From the NCBI RefSeq assembly GCF_900299535.1, contig NZ_OMKE01000009.1, positions 1 to 64,000 on the forward strand: 64,000 bases of DNA. Reading direction: 5' to 3'. The stretch comes from Aquimarina aquimarini. GTDB lineage: Bacteria > Bacteroidota > Bacteroidia > Flavobacteriales > Flavobacteriaceae. The position numbers and the translations under genes are program-made. This document shows positions 48,867-58,324 of this stretch, piece by piece; positions within the stretch are counted from its first letter, which is position 1, and each line of letters starts with the position of its first letter. A model generated the notes under the pieces. That model saw only the letters and a program-made list of their open reading frames with translations. It was not told the DNA's origin and did no database searches.

Positions 48867-49316
48867 GTGAAAATTCTTATTCAGCTTTTAGTTTTTTTTA
48901 CCACTTTCTGTGTTATGGAGTTTATGGCTTGGTTTACACACAAGTACATAATGCATGGTTTTTTATGGATTCTTCATAAGGATCACCATCATAAGGATCA
49001 TGGTAACTGGTGGGAACGTAATGATTTATTTTTTATCTTTTATGCTATTGTAAGTATGTCCTGTATTTTATTTCACCACCCACAAACTTTCTGGCTAGGA
49101 AGACCTATCGGTTTTGGGATATTGGCATATGGAATTGCTTATTTTGTAGTACATGATATTTTTATACATCAACGCTTTAAATTATTAAAAAAGACTAATA
49201 ATCGATATGCTAAAGGACTAAGAAGAGCACATAAAATGCATCATAAAAATATAAAAAAGGAAAAAGGAGAATGTTTTGGCATGTTATTCGTTCCTTTTAA
49301 ATACTTCAAAAAATAA
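48867..49316 (+). CDS. crtZ: beta-carotene hydroxylase
   Basis: 149 residues from a GTG start, a di-iron membrane hydroxylase of the fatty acid hydroxylase superfamily. The histidine clusters are HKYIMH, HKDHHHKDHG, HDIFIHQRF and HKMHHKN. It adds hydroxyl groups to beta-ionone rings of beta-carotene to make zeaxanthin. No lycopene cyclase is in this window, so the ring substrate must come from a gene elsewhere. It ends exactly where the convergent thioredoxin gene ends. Confidence 0.94.
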   Translation: MKILIQLLVFFTTFCVMEFMAWFTHKYIMHGFLWILHKDHHHKDHGNWWERNDLFFIFYAIVSMSCILFHHPQTFWLGRPIGFGILAYGIAYFVVHDIFIHQRFKLLKKTNNRYAKGLRRAHKMHHKNIKKEKGECFGMLFVPFKYFKK

Positions 49317-49877
49317 CTACTGATTCAACAGGCTATCAATTGTTTCTCTTACTTTGGTAGTATTCCAATCTGCCGCACCTACTTTATCAATAATTATATT
49401 TCCTTTTTTATCTATCAAATAAGTTGCAGGTATTGTTTTGCTTATAAAAGGCTTAGGATGCTCAGATAATGACCGATATATTGGGTAGTTATAGTTTTTA
49501 TTTTTCATAAACTTATTTAATTCTGGATCATCATCTGTAGTAACAAAAAGAAACACAACTTTATCTTGATAATCATTATACAGTTTTTGCAAAGAAGGCA
49601 TCTCTGCAATACATGGCGGACACCATGTTGCCCAATAATTAATCAAAACAACTTTATCTCTGGCTGTATCAAAATTAATAGAAGGTGTATTCACCCCATG
49701 TAGTTTCCAGTCATAAGTTGCTACTTTTTTTCTTTCTTCTACTTCTACTATACTAGGACTAAAAGAAAAAATTCTAGTTAGAAATATTTGCATCATTCCT
49801 CTAGTGTTAGGAATAAAAAATAGCACCAATATGATTACAAAAATTATATTAGAAATCTTTTTTTTCTCAAACTTCAT
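49317..49877 (-). CDS. TlpA-like thioredoxin-family protein
   Basis: 186 residues with an N-terminal membrane anchor (about 10-24) and a thioredoxin fold in the periplasm. The active site is WATWCPPCIAEMP (Cys86, Cys89), followed by VVFLFVTTDDDPELNKFM and SKTIPATYLIDKKGNII with the cis-Pro. It reduces disulfides in the periplasm, for instance during cytochrome c maturation; the substrate is not indicated. No gene is close upstream. Confidence 0.92.
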   Translation of the reverse strand: MKFEKKKISNIIFVIILVLFFIPNTRGMMQIFLTRIFSFSPSIVEVEERKKVATYDWKLHGVNTPSINFDTARDKVVLINYWATWCPPCIAEMPSLQKLYNDYQDKVVFLFVTTDDDPELNKFMKNKNYNYPIYRSLSEHPKPFISKTIPATYLIDKKGNIIIDKVGAADWNTTKVRETIDSLLNQ

Positions 49878-50204
49878 TCGTTTGGCTTTTATACTTTACA
49901 ATTAAACAATTTTTATAACTACTGGTCAATCCTCTAATCAATTTTAAAATTAATTATATAGTCACTTACTCTTTCTATCAATATTTAATAAAATCAGTAC
50001 CGATAATTCTGTCTTAGAACCTGTATTCTACTTACAAAGTTATATAAATAATTATACCTGCAACGAGATTTACAAAGTCTTACTTACATCATAACAACAA
50101 AAAATTAATGGACTAAAGGTTATCAATTTATACTTGACGATAAAAGCGCAATCAAATTTATTGATTGCGCTTAAGAAAAACTAACAAAAATACTAATGAA
50201 CTAA
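49878..50204. other. intergenic region
   Basis: 327 bp, AT-rich. It contains the terminator at 50142-50175 and presumably the thioredoxin promoter. Nothing else recognisable. Confidence 0.5.
50142..50175 (-). terminator. terminator of the RskA-like lipoprotein gene
   Basis: Perfect 12-bp stem (50144-50155 with 50161-50172), 5-nt loop, then T-rich sequence on the minus strand, 33 bp after the stop. Confidence 0.85.
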
Positions 50205-51116
50205 CTATCTAGAGATACTTCCCGTAGGAAATGAATCACTATTAAGTTCAAAAGCATAACTTGTGGGTGCTGTTTCTGTACCTGCTGTTCCTACCAAAGG
50301 TTTTAATAAGAATGGTGCTGCGGCATTATCTGGAAAAGGTTCTACCGAAATTACAACGGCTTTCCCTCTAACATCTAATGGAAATGTTACTCCATCTGGT
50401 TCATTTCTAAAAAAGTCTTCTCCTGGCAATTGTGGTCCGTTTGAAGCTGTCTCACTAAATCCATCACTAGCACCTGCATTATCGTCTGCAGTATTACCCA
50501 TTGTAAATGTACCTGTAGAAATTGGCACTCCTTCTGATACTACCCATCCTTCATATTTCCAACCTGCATCAAGAACTGGCAGTGTAAGAGTTGCTACTGG
50601 TGGCATTGCTGGGGTTCCAAACCACACTCCATATTCATCATTACCGTTATTAGCAGTCATAGGAGCTTCATCTGTTGGTGTTCTTAAAAAGAAATCCCCT
50701 GTCGAGTCTAAGAAATCTCCTTCTGTTATTACCGGACCTAATCCTACGGTCGCAGTATTACTAGTACCAAAATCTCCTTTTAAAAGTTTTGTATCTGCTG
50801 GTGCAGGATCTGGATCTGGGGTTGGCTCAATAGTCAATACAAAAGATGTAGCCGCATTCAATGACTCTGTATTTACCGCAAAAGAAGTACTAGATAATTC
50901 TCCGTCACTATTTACAGAAAATGTACCTGTAGAAATGGGGTCTCCATTAACAATGATCCATCCTTCATACAAATAATCATTTCCTAAATCTTCTAAACCA
51001 TTAAGATTAACTGTCAAATTTGATTCGGTAGATACATTACCAGAATCATCATCATCGCTACAAGAAGTGGCAACACATCCCACTACCAAAGCACCTATAA
51101 TTGCTTTTTTAAACAT
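50205..51116 (-). CDS. lipoprotein with two anti-sigma-K (RskA)-like modules
   Basis: 303 residues with a lipoprotein signal (GCVATSCSDDDDSGN). Two similar halves follow: YEGWIIVNGDPISTGTFSV near residue 50 and YEGWVVSEGVPISTGTFTM near residue 193, each with a strand-rich surround ending in FVLTIEP or VVISVEP. The YxGWxxxxGxPxSxGTF pattern is the one seen in the extracytoplasmic RskA domain; no zinc-binding anti-sigma helix or transmembrane segment is present, so it is not a classic anti-sigma factor. Function unknown, probably a periplasmic or outer membrane lipoprotein. The Crp/Fnr regulator gene lies 74 bp upstream on the same strand. Confidence 0.75.
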   Translation of the reverse strand: MFKKAIIGALVVGCVATSCSDDDDSGNVSTESNLTVNLNGLEDLGNDYLYEGWIIVNGDPISTGTFSVNSDGELSSTSFAVNTESLNAATSFVLTIEPTPDPDPAPADTKLLKGDFGTSNTATVGLGPVITEGDFLDSTGDFFLRTPTDEAPMTANNGNDEYGVWFGTPAMPPVATLTLPVLDAGWKYEGWVVSEGVPISTGTFTMGNTADDNAGASDGFSETASNGPQLPGEDFFRNEPDGVTFPLDVRGKAVVISVEPFPDNAAAPFLLKPLVGTAGTETAPTSYAFELNSDSFPTGSISR

Positions 51117-51190
51117 TACTTTTATTTTTATAATTATTACGATTATAAAAATAAAGACAACTAAGCTCTTAAAATGTTAGCCATCTAACA

Positions 51191-51859
51191 TTAAGCAACA
51201 TTTTTTAATCGAATCTCTTTTCTATTGAAATCAATGATATTAGATTCTTTCAATTCGTTCAGAATAATGTTTAATGTCGGTCTGGAGGTTCCTATGAGAT
51301 GGGCGATATCTTTTTGAGTATATGGGTGCTCTATTACCATATCTCCTGTATGAGGACAACAATGCCCATAATCTTCCTTAAGTTCATTCAAGAATTCTAG
51401 CAATCTTGTTTTGGTGTCTTTAAACAGAAGTAATTGTAATCTTCTTTCTAAACGCTTGAAACGCATACCTATAAACTTATAGATTCTTAAACTGAAAGAT
51501 TGATTGTCTTTCATAAGTTCATGCATAGTTTCTACTCCAATGGGGCATATAGAGGTAGTATTATCAAGAGACTGAGCAAACTCTGTTCTTTTATTTTCTC
51601 CTAGAATTGCTTTTTCTCCAAAAATTTCTCCTTTGATAAGAATTGCTTTTATTACTTCATGTCCATCTTCTCCATAATATCCTATTTTTACTTTTCCTTT
51701 TTCTATAAGATAAATTTTATTAGCAGAATCTTCTTCAAAATAGATATAATCATTCTTTCTATAAGCATCAAAATCATGATCTTTTTTATATTCTTTAAAC
51801 TTATGCGGACATAATATATTGAAGAGGTTTGCATCCTCAAAGAACCAAATAGTACTCAT
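51191..51859 (-). CDS. Crp/Fnr-family transcriptional regulator
   Basis: 222 residues: a cyclic-nucleotide-binding-type beta domain (YIYFEEDSANKIYLIEKGKV, GEIFGEKAILGENKR) and a C-terminal winged helix (YTQKDIAHLIGTSRPTLNII). The Arg and Ser/Thr needed for cAMP binding are not clearly seen and there is no FNR-type N-terminal cysteine cluster, so the ligand is unknown. It may control the lipoprotein gene just downstream. Confidence 0.9.
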   Translation of the reverse strand: MSTIWFFEDANLFNILCPHKFKEYKKDHDFDAYRKNDYIYFEEDSANKIYLIEKGKVKIGYYGEDGHEVIKAILIKGEIFGEKAILGENKRTEFAQSLDNTTSICPIGVETMHELMKDNQSFSLRIYKFIGMRFKRLERRLQLLLFKDTKTRLLEFLNELKEDYGHCCPHTGDMVIEHPYTQKDIAHLIGTSRPTLNIILNELKESNIIDFNRKEIRLKNVA

Positions 51860-51888
51860 GACAATGTATGTTTTAAAGTGTTAGTTTA

Positions 51889-51896
51889 CAAAATTA
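51889..51896 (-). promoter_or_regulatory. candidate -7 promoter element of the Crp/Fnr gene
   Basis: Minus-strand TAATTTTG, a full match to TAnnTTTG, 29 bp upstream of the start. Confidence 0.4.
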
Positions 51897-51932
51897 GAAC
51901 GCAAAACATAGAAATTCCTTACATTATTGATG

Positions 51933-51975
51933 TAAAAAACTCCTTAAAACTTTGTTTTAAGGAGTTCTTATTTTT
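51933..51975 (-). terminator. terminator of the aconitase gene
   Basis: Perfect 13-bp stem (51938-51950 with 51954-51966), 3-nt loop, with a T-run on the minus strand at 51934-51939. It lies 22 bp after the aconitase stop. Confidence 0.88.
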
Positions 51976-51996
51976 TACATAAAAGAGTCTATCTTC

Positions 51997-54261
51997 TTAT
52001 GCATTTTCCTTTTTTATAAGGTTTAATGCTGAACCTTCTTTAAACCACTCTATTTGAGAATCATTATAAGTATGATTTAATAAAATTAAGTCCTTGGAAT
52101 CATCAGAATGAACAACCTCTAGTGTTAATTGTTTTCCTGGGGCAAATTGCTCAAGGTCTATAAAGTTAAAAGTATCGTCTTCTTGTATCAAGTCATAATC
52201 ATTTTCATTTGCAAAAGTCAATCCAAGCATCCCCTGTTTCTTAAGGTTTGTCTCATGAATACGAGCAAATGATTTTACAATTACAGCGCGTACTCCTAAA
52301 TGACGTGGCTCCATAGCTGCATGCTCTCTTGATGACCCTTCTCCATAGTTATGGTCTCCCACTACTATGGTAGGCACTCCTGCTGCTTTATAAGTTCGCT
52401 GTACATTTGGTACACCATCATACTCGCCATTCAACTGACTTTTTACAAAATTAGTCTTCTTGTTATAAGCATTTACTGCACCGATCAAGCAGTTGTTAGA
52501 AATATTATCTAAATGCCCTCTATAACGCAACCATGGTCCTGCCATAGAGATGTGATCTGTAGTACATTTACCAAATGCTTTTATAAGTAGTTTGGCTCCT
52601 GTAATATTTTTTCCATCCCAAGCCTTAAACGGGCTTAACAATTCTAATCTTTCTGATTCTGGATTTACTACTATTTCAACTCCAGAACCATCTTCTTGCG
52701 GTGCAAGATAACCTGCATCTTCTACATCAAAACCTTTTGGAGGTAATTCCCAACCTGTAGGCTCATCCAACATTACTTCTTCTCCATTCTCATTGATTAG
52801 TTTATCTGTAATCGGGTTAAAATCTAACCTTCCTGAGATTGCTACTGCGGCAACCATTTCTGGTGAAGCAACAAAGGCATGTGTATTAGGGTTACCATCT
52901 GCTCTTTTTGCGAAGTTTCTATTAAAAGAGTGTATAATCGAATTTTTTTCTTCTTTACTTGCTCCTTCTCTTGCCCATTGACCAATACATGGCCCACATG
53001 CATTTGTAAATATTTTTGCGTCTAATTTTTCAAAAATATCAAGTAAACCATCTCTCTCTGCAGTAAATCTTACTTGTTCTGACCCTGGATTGATACCAAA
53101 TTCAGCTTTAGTTTTTAATCCTTTATCTACTGCTTGTTGCGCTATTGATGCTGCTCTTGATAAATCTTCATAAGATGAGTTGGTACAAGATCCAATTAAC
53201 CCCCACTCTACTTTAAGTGGCCAATCATTAGATTTTGCTTTATCTGTCATTTCTCCAACTGGTGTAGCTAAATCTGGTGTAAACGGACCATTTACATGAG
53301 GTTTCAATTCTGATAAATTAATCTCTATAACTTGATCAAAATATTGTTCTGGATTTGCATATACTTCTGGATCTCCTGTAAGATGTTCTTTTACCTGATT
53401 TGCAGCATCTGCTATATCACTACGATCTGTAGCACGTAAATAACGTTCCATAGATTCATCGTATCCAAAGGTAGAAGTTGTTGCTCCTATTTCTGCTCCC
53501 ATATTACAGATGGTACCTTTACCTGTACAGGACATAGATTCTGCTCCAGGTCCAAAATACTCTACAATAGCTCCAGTACCTCCTTTTACGGTAAGGATAC
53601 CTGCTACTTTAAGGATAACATCTTTTGGTGCTGTCCAACCGTTAAGTTTTCCAGTTAATTTTACTCCTATCAATTTAGGAAACTTAAGTTCCCATGGCAT
53701 TCCTGCCATTACATCTACGGCATCTGCTCCACCAACTCCAATAGCAACCATTCCTAATCCTCCTGCATTTACAGTATGTGAATCGGTACCGATCATCATA
53801 CCTCCTGGGAATGCATAGTTTTCTAATACTACTTGATGAATAATTCCTGCTCCTGGTTTCCAAAATCCAATTCCGTATTTATTGGATACTGATTCTAGAA
53901 AATTAAATACTTCATTACTTGTATTTAAGGCTGTTTGTAAATCTTTATCTGCACCTACTTTTGCCTGAATCAAGTGATCACAGTGCACTGTTGTTGGTAC
54001 TGCTACTTTTGTTTTACCTGCTTGCATAAATTGCAATAATGCCATTTGAGCAGTTGCATCTTGACAAGCGATACGATCTGGTGCAAAGTCTACATAATCT
54101 TTACCACGAGTGAACGCTTTCTGGGAGTCATTACCCCACAAATGCGAATACAAAATTTTCTCTGCCAGAGTTAAAGGTGTACCTGTTATTTCACGTGCTG
54201 CGTTAACACGATCTGATAACTGATCGTAAACCTTTTTAATCATATCGATATCGAATGCCAT
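51997..54261 (-). CDS. acn: aconitate hydratase (mitochondrial-type)
   Basis: 754 residues; the length and order match the mitochondrial-type bacterial enzyme. It turns citrate to isocitrate in the TCA cycle with a 4Fe-4S cluster. Motifs include the ligand cysteines in [13 protein letters not shown] and [25 protein letters not shown], and the C-terminal swivelling domain with [20 protein letters not shown]. It is not linked to other TCA genes here. A -7 element (54292-54299) lies upstream. Confidence 0.97.
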   Translation of the reverse strand: MAFDIDMIKKVYDQLSDRVNAAREITGTPLTLAEKILYSHLWGNDSQKAFTRGKDYVDFAPDRIACQDATAQMALLQFMQAGKTKVAVPTTVHCDHLIQAKVGADKDLQTALNTSNEVFNFLESVSNKYGIGFWKPGAGIIHQVVLENYAFPGGMMIGTDSHTVNAGGLGMVAIGVGGADAVDVMAGMPWELKFPKLIGVKLTGKLNGWTAPKDVILKVAGILTVKGGTGAIVEYFGPGAESMSCTGKGTICNMGAEIGATTSTFGYDESMERYLRATDRSDIADAANQVKEHLTGDPEVYANPEQYFDQVIEINLSELKPHVNGPFTPDLATPVGEMTDKAKSNDWPLKVEWGLIGSCTNSSYEDLSRAASIAQQAVDKGLKTKAEFGINPGSEQVRFTAERDGLLDIFEKLDAKIFTNACGPCIGQWAREGASKEEKNSIIHSFNRNFAKRADGNPNTHAFVASPEMVAAVAISGRLDFNPITDKLINENGEEVMLDEPTGWELPPKGFDVEDAGYLAPQEDGSGVEIVVNPESERLELLSPFKAWDGKNITGAKLLIKAFGKCTTDHISMAGPWLRYRGHLDNISNNCLIGAVNAYNKKTNFVKSQLNGEYDGVPNVQRTYKAAGVPTIVVGDHNYGEGSSREHAAMEPRHLGVRAVIVKSFARIHETNLKKQGMLGLTFANENDYDLIQEDDTFNFIDLEQFAPGKQLTLEVVHSDDSKDLILLNHTYNDSQIEWFKEGSALNLIKKENA

Positions 54262-54291
54262 ATCTATTATTTTTTATATTGAAAAGTTCTG

Positions 54292-54299
54292 CAAAAATA
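54292..54299 (-). promoter_or_regulatory. candidate -7 promoter element of acn
   Basis: Minus-strand TATTTTTG, a full match to TAnnTTTG, 30 bp upstream of the aconitase ATG. No clear -33 element. Confidence 0.45.
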
Positions 54300-54550
54300 C
54301 GAATTTTAAAGGATTTTCTTAAATGAATGCTTCTTATCAGCTCTTTTTGCTTTTTTAAAAAAATATAGGCTTTCATTTATTGATATCCATAAATTTAATT
54401 TATGAATTTTACAAAATCAATAAAAATTAAGATAAGAAAATAACTCGCTCTAAAACGAAGTTACGAAAACGTTATAGTTATTCTGTTAAAATTTACTCAT
54501 TAAGTGAGATTTTAATGCTCTGAAACTTACTCTGAGACAATTTATTTATA

Positions 54551-54590
54551 AAAAGTATAAGTGAGGTTCTAGAACCTCACTTATACTTTT
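54551..54590 (-). terminator. 40-bp perfect palindrome, terminator of the Spy-like gene
   Basis: 20-bp half-sites (54551-54570 with 54571-54590) with no spacer; the ends are AAAA and TTTT. It lies 19 bp after the stop of the gene at 54610 and forms a strong hairpin in RNA. Confidence 0.85.
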
Positions 54591-54609
54591 GTAAGAAAAC
54601 CTAATTTTA

Positions 54610-55029
54610 TTAGTTTTTCTTCTTTTCATGCCTCTTCTTTTTAAAGCTTTCATACTGCTCTAATTGAACTGCAGTAAGTGTTGCTTTAAACTTTTCATTT
54701 TCACTCTTCATTAATTCCCTATGTTTTTTAAGCATCCCTTTTTGCTCTTTATTCCATGTACTTTTCAAGGCTTTTCTTTTTCCTTTTCTTGAGAGGTCTT
54801 CATTTTCTACAATTGCCAATTGTTCTTCTGTAAAGCTATCATGCATTACTGCTCGTTGTTTTTTTCTGAGCGTTCTTTTATTATTTAATTGTTCTTTCTG
54901 AGTTTCAGACAGGCTTTCATAAAATTCCTTTTTTAGTGCCTTATGTTCTTTACGGCTTACATCAGGTTGTGCAGATACTGTAATAGCACTTATTACTAAT
55001 GCTATAAAATATATTATACTATTTTTCAT
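54610..55029 (-). CDS. small exported helical protein, Spy/CpxP-like
   Basis: 139 residues with a signal peptide (MKNSIIYFIALVISAITVSA, then Q). The mature part is Lys/Glu-rich and helical, with three LTxxQ-like motifs: LSETQKEQL, FTEEQLAIV and LTAVQLEQY. This is the pattern of the Spy/CpxP family of periplasmic chaperones or stress sensors. The match is by pattern only. It has its own palindromic terminator. Confidence 0.75.
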   Translation of the reverse strand: MKNSIIYFIALVISAITVSAQPDVSRKEHKALKKEFYESLSETQKEQLNNKRTLRKKQRAVMHDSFTEEQLAIVENEDLSRKGKRKALKSTWNKEQKGMLKKHRELMKSENEKFKATLTAVQLEQYESFKKKRHEKKKN

Positions 55030-55163
55030 TTATTTCTTTTTCAATATTAAACTTATGTATTAATTATCCTGAACGTTCAATACTAAGACTGATACATTCT
55101 AAAAAGGTTTAATATTGAAATAAAACAAAAATTAAGAAAAAATTGTTATGCCGTAAACTCTCT

Positions 55164-55208
55164 ATAACCAGTAAGGCACTTCTTTTTAAGAAGTGCCTTA
55201 CTGGTTAT
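55164..55208 (-). terminator. terminator of the lipocalin-like gene
   Basis: Perfect 21-bp stem (55164-55184 with 55188-55208) with a 3-nt loop, 55 bp after the stop at 55263. There is only a weak T-run, so it may also act as an RNA-stabilising hairpin. Confidence 0.65.
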
Positions 55209-55262
55209 ACTTATTATTTTAACTAACTTATACAAAGAGCTACCAATGCTAATAGTAGTTTT

Positions 55263-55730
55263 TTAACGTATATAGTGGATATAATATGTTTCTGGATTTC
55301 CTTGTTCGTCAGTTTGTGAAGCAGATAATATTAAATTGTTCATGTCCAATCGATCAATATTTTCTTCCAATTTTTCTTCAAAATTAGTCCCTTCGAATTT
55401 AATTGTTCTTTTAAGTATTTCCCCTTCTATTTTCCAAGTTCCTTTTTCATCTACATTACCATCAACACAGGTATCATTCTCTAAGAAAAAGTCTGATTCA
55501 TAAAAAGTATTATCCTTAGAAAATTTCATGAAATTCATATCTTCACACCCACTAAGTTGATCGGCTACAAAATTATTATTTACAATCAATCCATATTCTT
55601 TTATATTCCAGGTATCAGACACTAAAATCTCTGTTTGAGTCAAATCTACCGAATTATCATCATCACTATTACAAGATACCATTAGACCTAAAGAAATAAC
55701 AGCTACTAGTTTTAAAAAAGTTTTTTTCAT
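55263..55730 (-). CDS. lipocalin-like lipoprotein
   Basis: 155 residues with a lipoprotein signal (VISLGLMVSCNSDDDNS). The mature part has the lipocalin-like pattern of flavobacterial proteins: SDTWNIKEYGLIVNN, MKFSKDNTFYESDFF, then a GTWKIEGEIL strand and a final ILSASQTDEQGNPETYYIHY. It is an outer membrane or periplasmic lipoprotein; ligand unknown. Confidence 0.75.
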   Translation of the reverse strand: MKKTFLKLVAVISLGLMVSCNSDDDNSVDLTQTEILVSDTWNIKEYGLIVNNNFVADQLSGCEDMNFMKFSKDNTFYESDFFLENDTCVDGNVDEKGTWKIEGEILKRTIKFEGTNFEEKLEENIDRLDMNNLILSASQTDEQGNPETYYIHYIR

Positions 55731-55909
55731 TTTTTTATTTTGGATTTTTATTAATGCTAATTAGACTAACATTGAATATATATGTCAGAACAGAATAAAA
55801 TGTTACCTTATTTTTGTTCTTTTTTACCTACAAAGAATACGCTTCTATCAATCAAACAGATAGATTACAAAAAAGTTCAAAAGTGTTATGTGGTTTACAA
55901 AAATTAGTT

Positions 55910-56866
55910 TTAGAACAAACTACTAATAATATCTTCTATGCTTATTCCTTCTGCTTCTGCTTTATAATTTTTTATCATACGATGGCGCAAAATCCCCATT
56001 GCTACTGCTTGTATATCTTCTATATCAGGAGAGAACTTACCTTTTACAGCGGCATTTGCTTTGGCTGCAAGAATAAGATTCTGAGAAGCTCTTGGACCTG
56101 CTCCCCAGTCTATATAATTTTTAACCAAATCGGTTGCCGTTTCTTCATTAGGCCTAGTTTTACCTACCATTTTCACAGCATATTCAATTACATTATCTGC
56201 TACAGGAATACGGCGTATCAACTGTTGAAGGTCTATGATTTCTTGTGCTGTAAATAATGAATTAATTGTTTTTGTAGTACCACCTGTAGTGCTTTTTACC
56301 ACCTCTACTTCCTCTTGAAAACTTGGATACTTTAGTTCTATAGCAAACATAAATCTATCCAATTGTGCTTCTGGAAGTGGGTATGTTCCTTCTTGTTCTA
56401 TAGGGTTTTGTGTTGCCAATACAAAATACGGAAGGTCTAATTTATAATGGTGTCCTGCTACAGTGACTGATCGTTCTTGCATAGCTTCAAGAAGGGCTGC
56501 TTGAGTTTTCGGAGGAGTACGGTTGATTTCATCAGCCAATATAATATTAGAAAATATTGGGCCTTTTATAAATTTAAAATGTCTTGTTTCGTCTAATATT
56601 TCACTTCCTAAGATATCACTAGGCATCAAATCTGGTGTAAACTGAATTCTTTTAAAATCCAATCCTAAGGCTTGCGAGATGGTATTAACCATTAGCGTTT
56701 TGGCTAATCCTGGAACACCTATTAGCAATGCATGCCCTCCTGAAAAGATCGAAATAAGAATTTGATCGATTACCTTTTCTTGCCCAATAATTACCTTAGA
56801 AATTTCTTTTTTAAGTTCTGAATGTTTTTTTACCAGTTTTTCTATAGCCGCTACGTCTTCTGACAT
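55910..56866 (-). CDS. MoxR-family AAA ATPase
   Basis: 318 residues. Walker A is GVPGLAKTLM, followed by the Walker B region IILADEINRTPPKTQAALLE, the arginine-finger region EAQLDRFMFAIELKYP, and a C-terminal helical lid. MoxR ATPases act as chaperones that activate metal enzymes or envelope complexes, usually with VWA-domain partners; no such partner is in the window. It is the last gene of the parvulin operon, starting 6 bp after the SurA-like gene. Confidence 0.94.
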   Translation of the reverse strand: MSEDVAAIEKLVKKHSELKKEISKVIIGQEKVIDQILISIFSGGHALLIGVPGLAKTLMVNTISQALGLDFKRIQFTPDLMPSDILGSEILDETRHFKFIKGPIFSNIILADEINRTPPKTQAALLEAMQERSVTVAGHHYKLDLPYFVLATQNPIEQEGTYPLPEAQLDRFMFAIELKYPSFQEEVEVVKSTTGGTTKTINSLFTAQEIIDLQQLIRRIPVADNVIEYAVKMVGKTRPNEETATDLVKNYIDWGAGPRASQNLILAAKANAAVKGKFSPDIEDIQAVAMGILRHRMIKNYKAEAEGISIEDIISSLF

Positions 56867-56872
56867 ATTTTT

Positions 56873-58324
56873 TTATTTTTTTAACCAGTTACCGCTATAT
56901 TCACAGTCTCTGTACTCTCCATTAATTTTTATATAAGTATCCATTATTTTCTCATTCTGCCACTTACGAATTGCATCAATTTGTTTTTTCCTCTTTGCTA
57001 ATTCCTGTATTTTAAGATAATCATTAGCATAATCTGCTATATGCTCATCGTATCTATTAAGGACCGTTATCAACTTAAACTTTTTTCTACCTTGACGATC
57101 TTGATCAGGAATTACTAAAGAAACTTCATTGGTTTTTAATTTAGATACTTGATCATACAATATAGGATCAATTTTGGTAAGTTCAAAATGAGTATCCCCT
57201 GTTGTTGGATTTAATAATTGTCCTCCATCTTCACGAGTTTCTTTCTCGTCACTAAACTTTCTTGCTGCTTCTTGAAATTTGATAGACCCAGAAACAATAC
57301 TTGTTCTTACAGAGTCTATTAATCTTTTGGCTTCTGTAACGCTTTCTCTGGTAACATCAGGAATAAGAAGTATATGTCTTACATCTATTTCTTCTCCTCT
57401 TATTTTATCTACTTTTACTATATGCCATCCAAAATCAGTTTTGAAAGGTTCACTCACTTCTCCTTCTTGTAAACTAAAAGAAACATCTTTGAATTCTTTT
57501 GCAAAATTTGTCTTGCGATCTAATGTATATTTTCCTCCAGTAGATTTTGATCCTGGGTCTTGAGAATATAATACTGCTTTGGTTGCAAAACTACTTCCGT
57601 TTTCTACAATATCTTCTCTAAACTGACTTAAACGATCTATTACTTTTTGTTCTTCTTCTTGTGGTATCTCTGGTTCTATTACTATTTGAGCTAATTCAAT
57701 CTCTGTACCAAAAAGTGGTCTTTCTTCTTCTGGAATATCATCAAAAAATTCTCTGACTTCTTCTGGCGTAATCTCAATACCTTCTATAATCTTAGCTCTC
57801 ATTTGCTCAGATAGTCTGTTTGATTTATTGATCTCGAAAAGTTCTTTTCTGAAATCTGAGATATTATCTTTTTTATAGAAGCTCAATACTTTCTCTACTG
57901 TACCTAATTCATTGGTCATATAAGCCAATTGCTGATCTACCATAGAGTTAACTTCAGCATCTTTTACAATAATACTGTCTTGTACTGCATGATGCGCGTA
58001 TAATTTACTCTCAAATAAACTACCTGCAAGTTCACAGCGACTTACATCTGATGAAGAAACCCCCTCACTCACTAATTGTTTATATGCAATATCTACATCA
58101 CTATCTAATAGTACGTTTTCTCCAATTACTGCTGCTACACCATCTATTTTCATTTTCTGAAAAGGTGCTTTCACTGTATCTGTTACTACTGCAATTGTAT
58201 CATTTGTAGCAATATTTGCTACAGCAGAAGTATCTTGTACTACTCCTTCTATAACATCTTGGGCATAAATCTGCGTACTTATATTAAAGGTAAGTAGTGC
58301 ACAAAGTGCGGTAGTTTTAATCAT
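56873..58324 (-). CDS. SurA-like peptidyl-prolyl isomerase with two parvulin domains
   Basis: 483 residues from the ATG at 58324, which starts a good signal peptide (MIKTTALCALLTFNISTQIY, then AQ); the longer start at 58354 adds ten residues. The N-terminal SurA-like chaperone part (about 50-200) starts GVAAVIGENVLLDSDVDIAY. Two parvulin domains follow: EIELAQIVIE then DFGWHIVKVDKI, and IDVRHILLIPD then DGGQLLNP. It folds outer membrane proteins in the periplasm. Its start overlaps the stop of the upstream lipoprotein gene by 8 bp. Confidence 0.92.
   Translation of the reverse strand: MIKTTALCALLTFNISTQIYAQDVIEGVVQDTSAVANIATNDTIAVVTDTVKAPFQKMKIDGVAAVIGENVLLDSDVDIAYKQLVSEGVSSSDVSRCELAGSLFESKLYAHHAVQDSIIVKDAEVNSMVDQQLAYMTNELGTVEKVLSFYKKDNISDFRKELFEINKSNRLSEQMRAKIIEGIEITPEEVREFFDDIPEEERPLFGTEIELAQIVIEPEIPQEEEQKVIDRLSQFREDIVENGSSFATKAVLYSQDPGSKSTGGKYTLDRKTNFAKEFKDVSFSLQEGEVSEPFKTDFGWHIVKVDKIRGEEIDVRHILLIPDVTRESVTEAKRLIDSVRTSIVSGSIKFQEAARKFSDEKETREDGGQLLNPTTGDTHFELTKIDPILYDQVSKLKTNEVSLVIPDQDRQGRKKFKLITVLNRYDEHIADYANDYLKIQELAKRKKQIDAIRKWQNEKIMDTYIKINGEYRDCEYSGNWLKK

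Larger units (their letters stand above)
54262..54609. other. intergenic region upstream of acn
   Basis: 348 bp. It contains the acn promoter element and the terminator palindrome at 54551-54590 of the small gene to the right. Nothing else recognisable. Confidence 0.55.

Noticed and set aside
50263..50976. 237-codon plus-strand frame opposite the RskA-like lipoprotein
   Set aside because: It is the reverse strand of a clear lipoprotein gene with a signal and internal repeat; its own product looks like a Pro/Ser-rich shadow.
55814..56257. 147-codon plus-strand frame across the moxR 3' end
   Set aside because: It overlaps the well-supported MoxR gene in antisense and its Tyr/Cys-rich product has no family sign.
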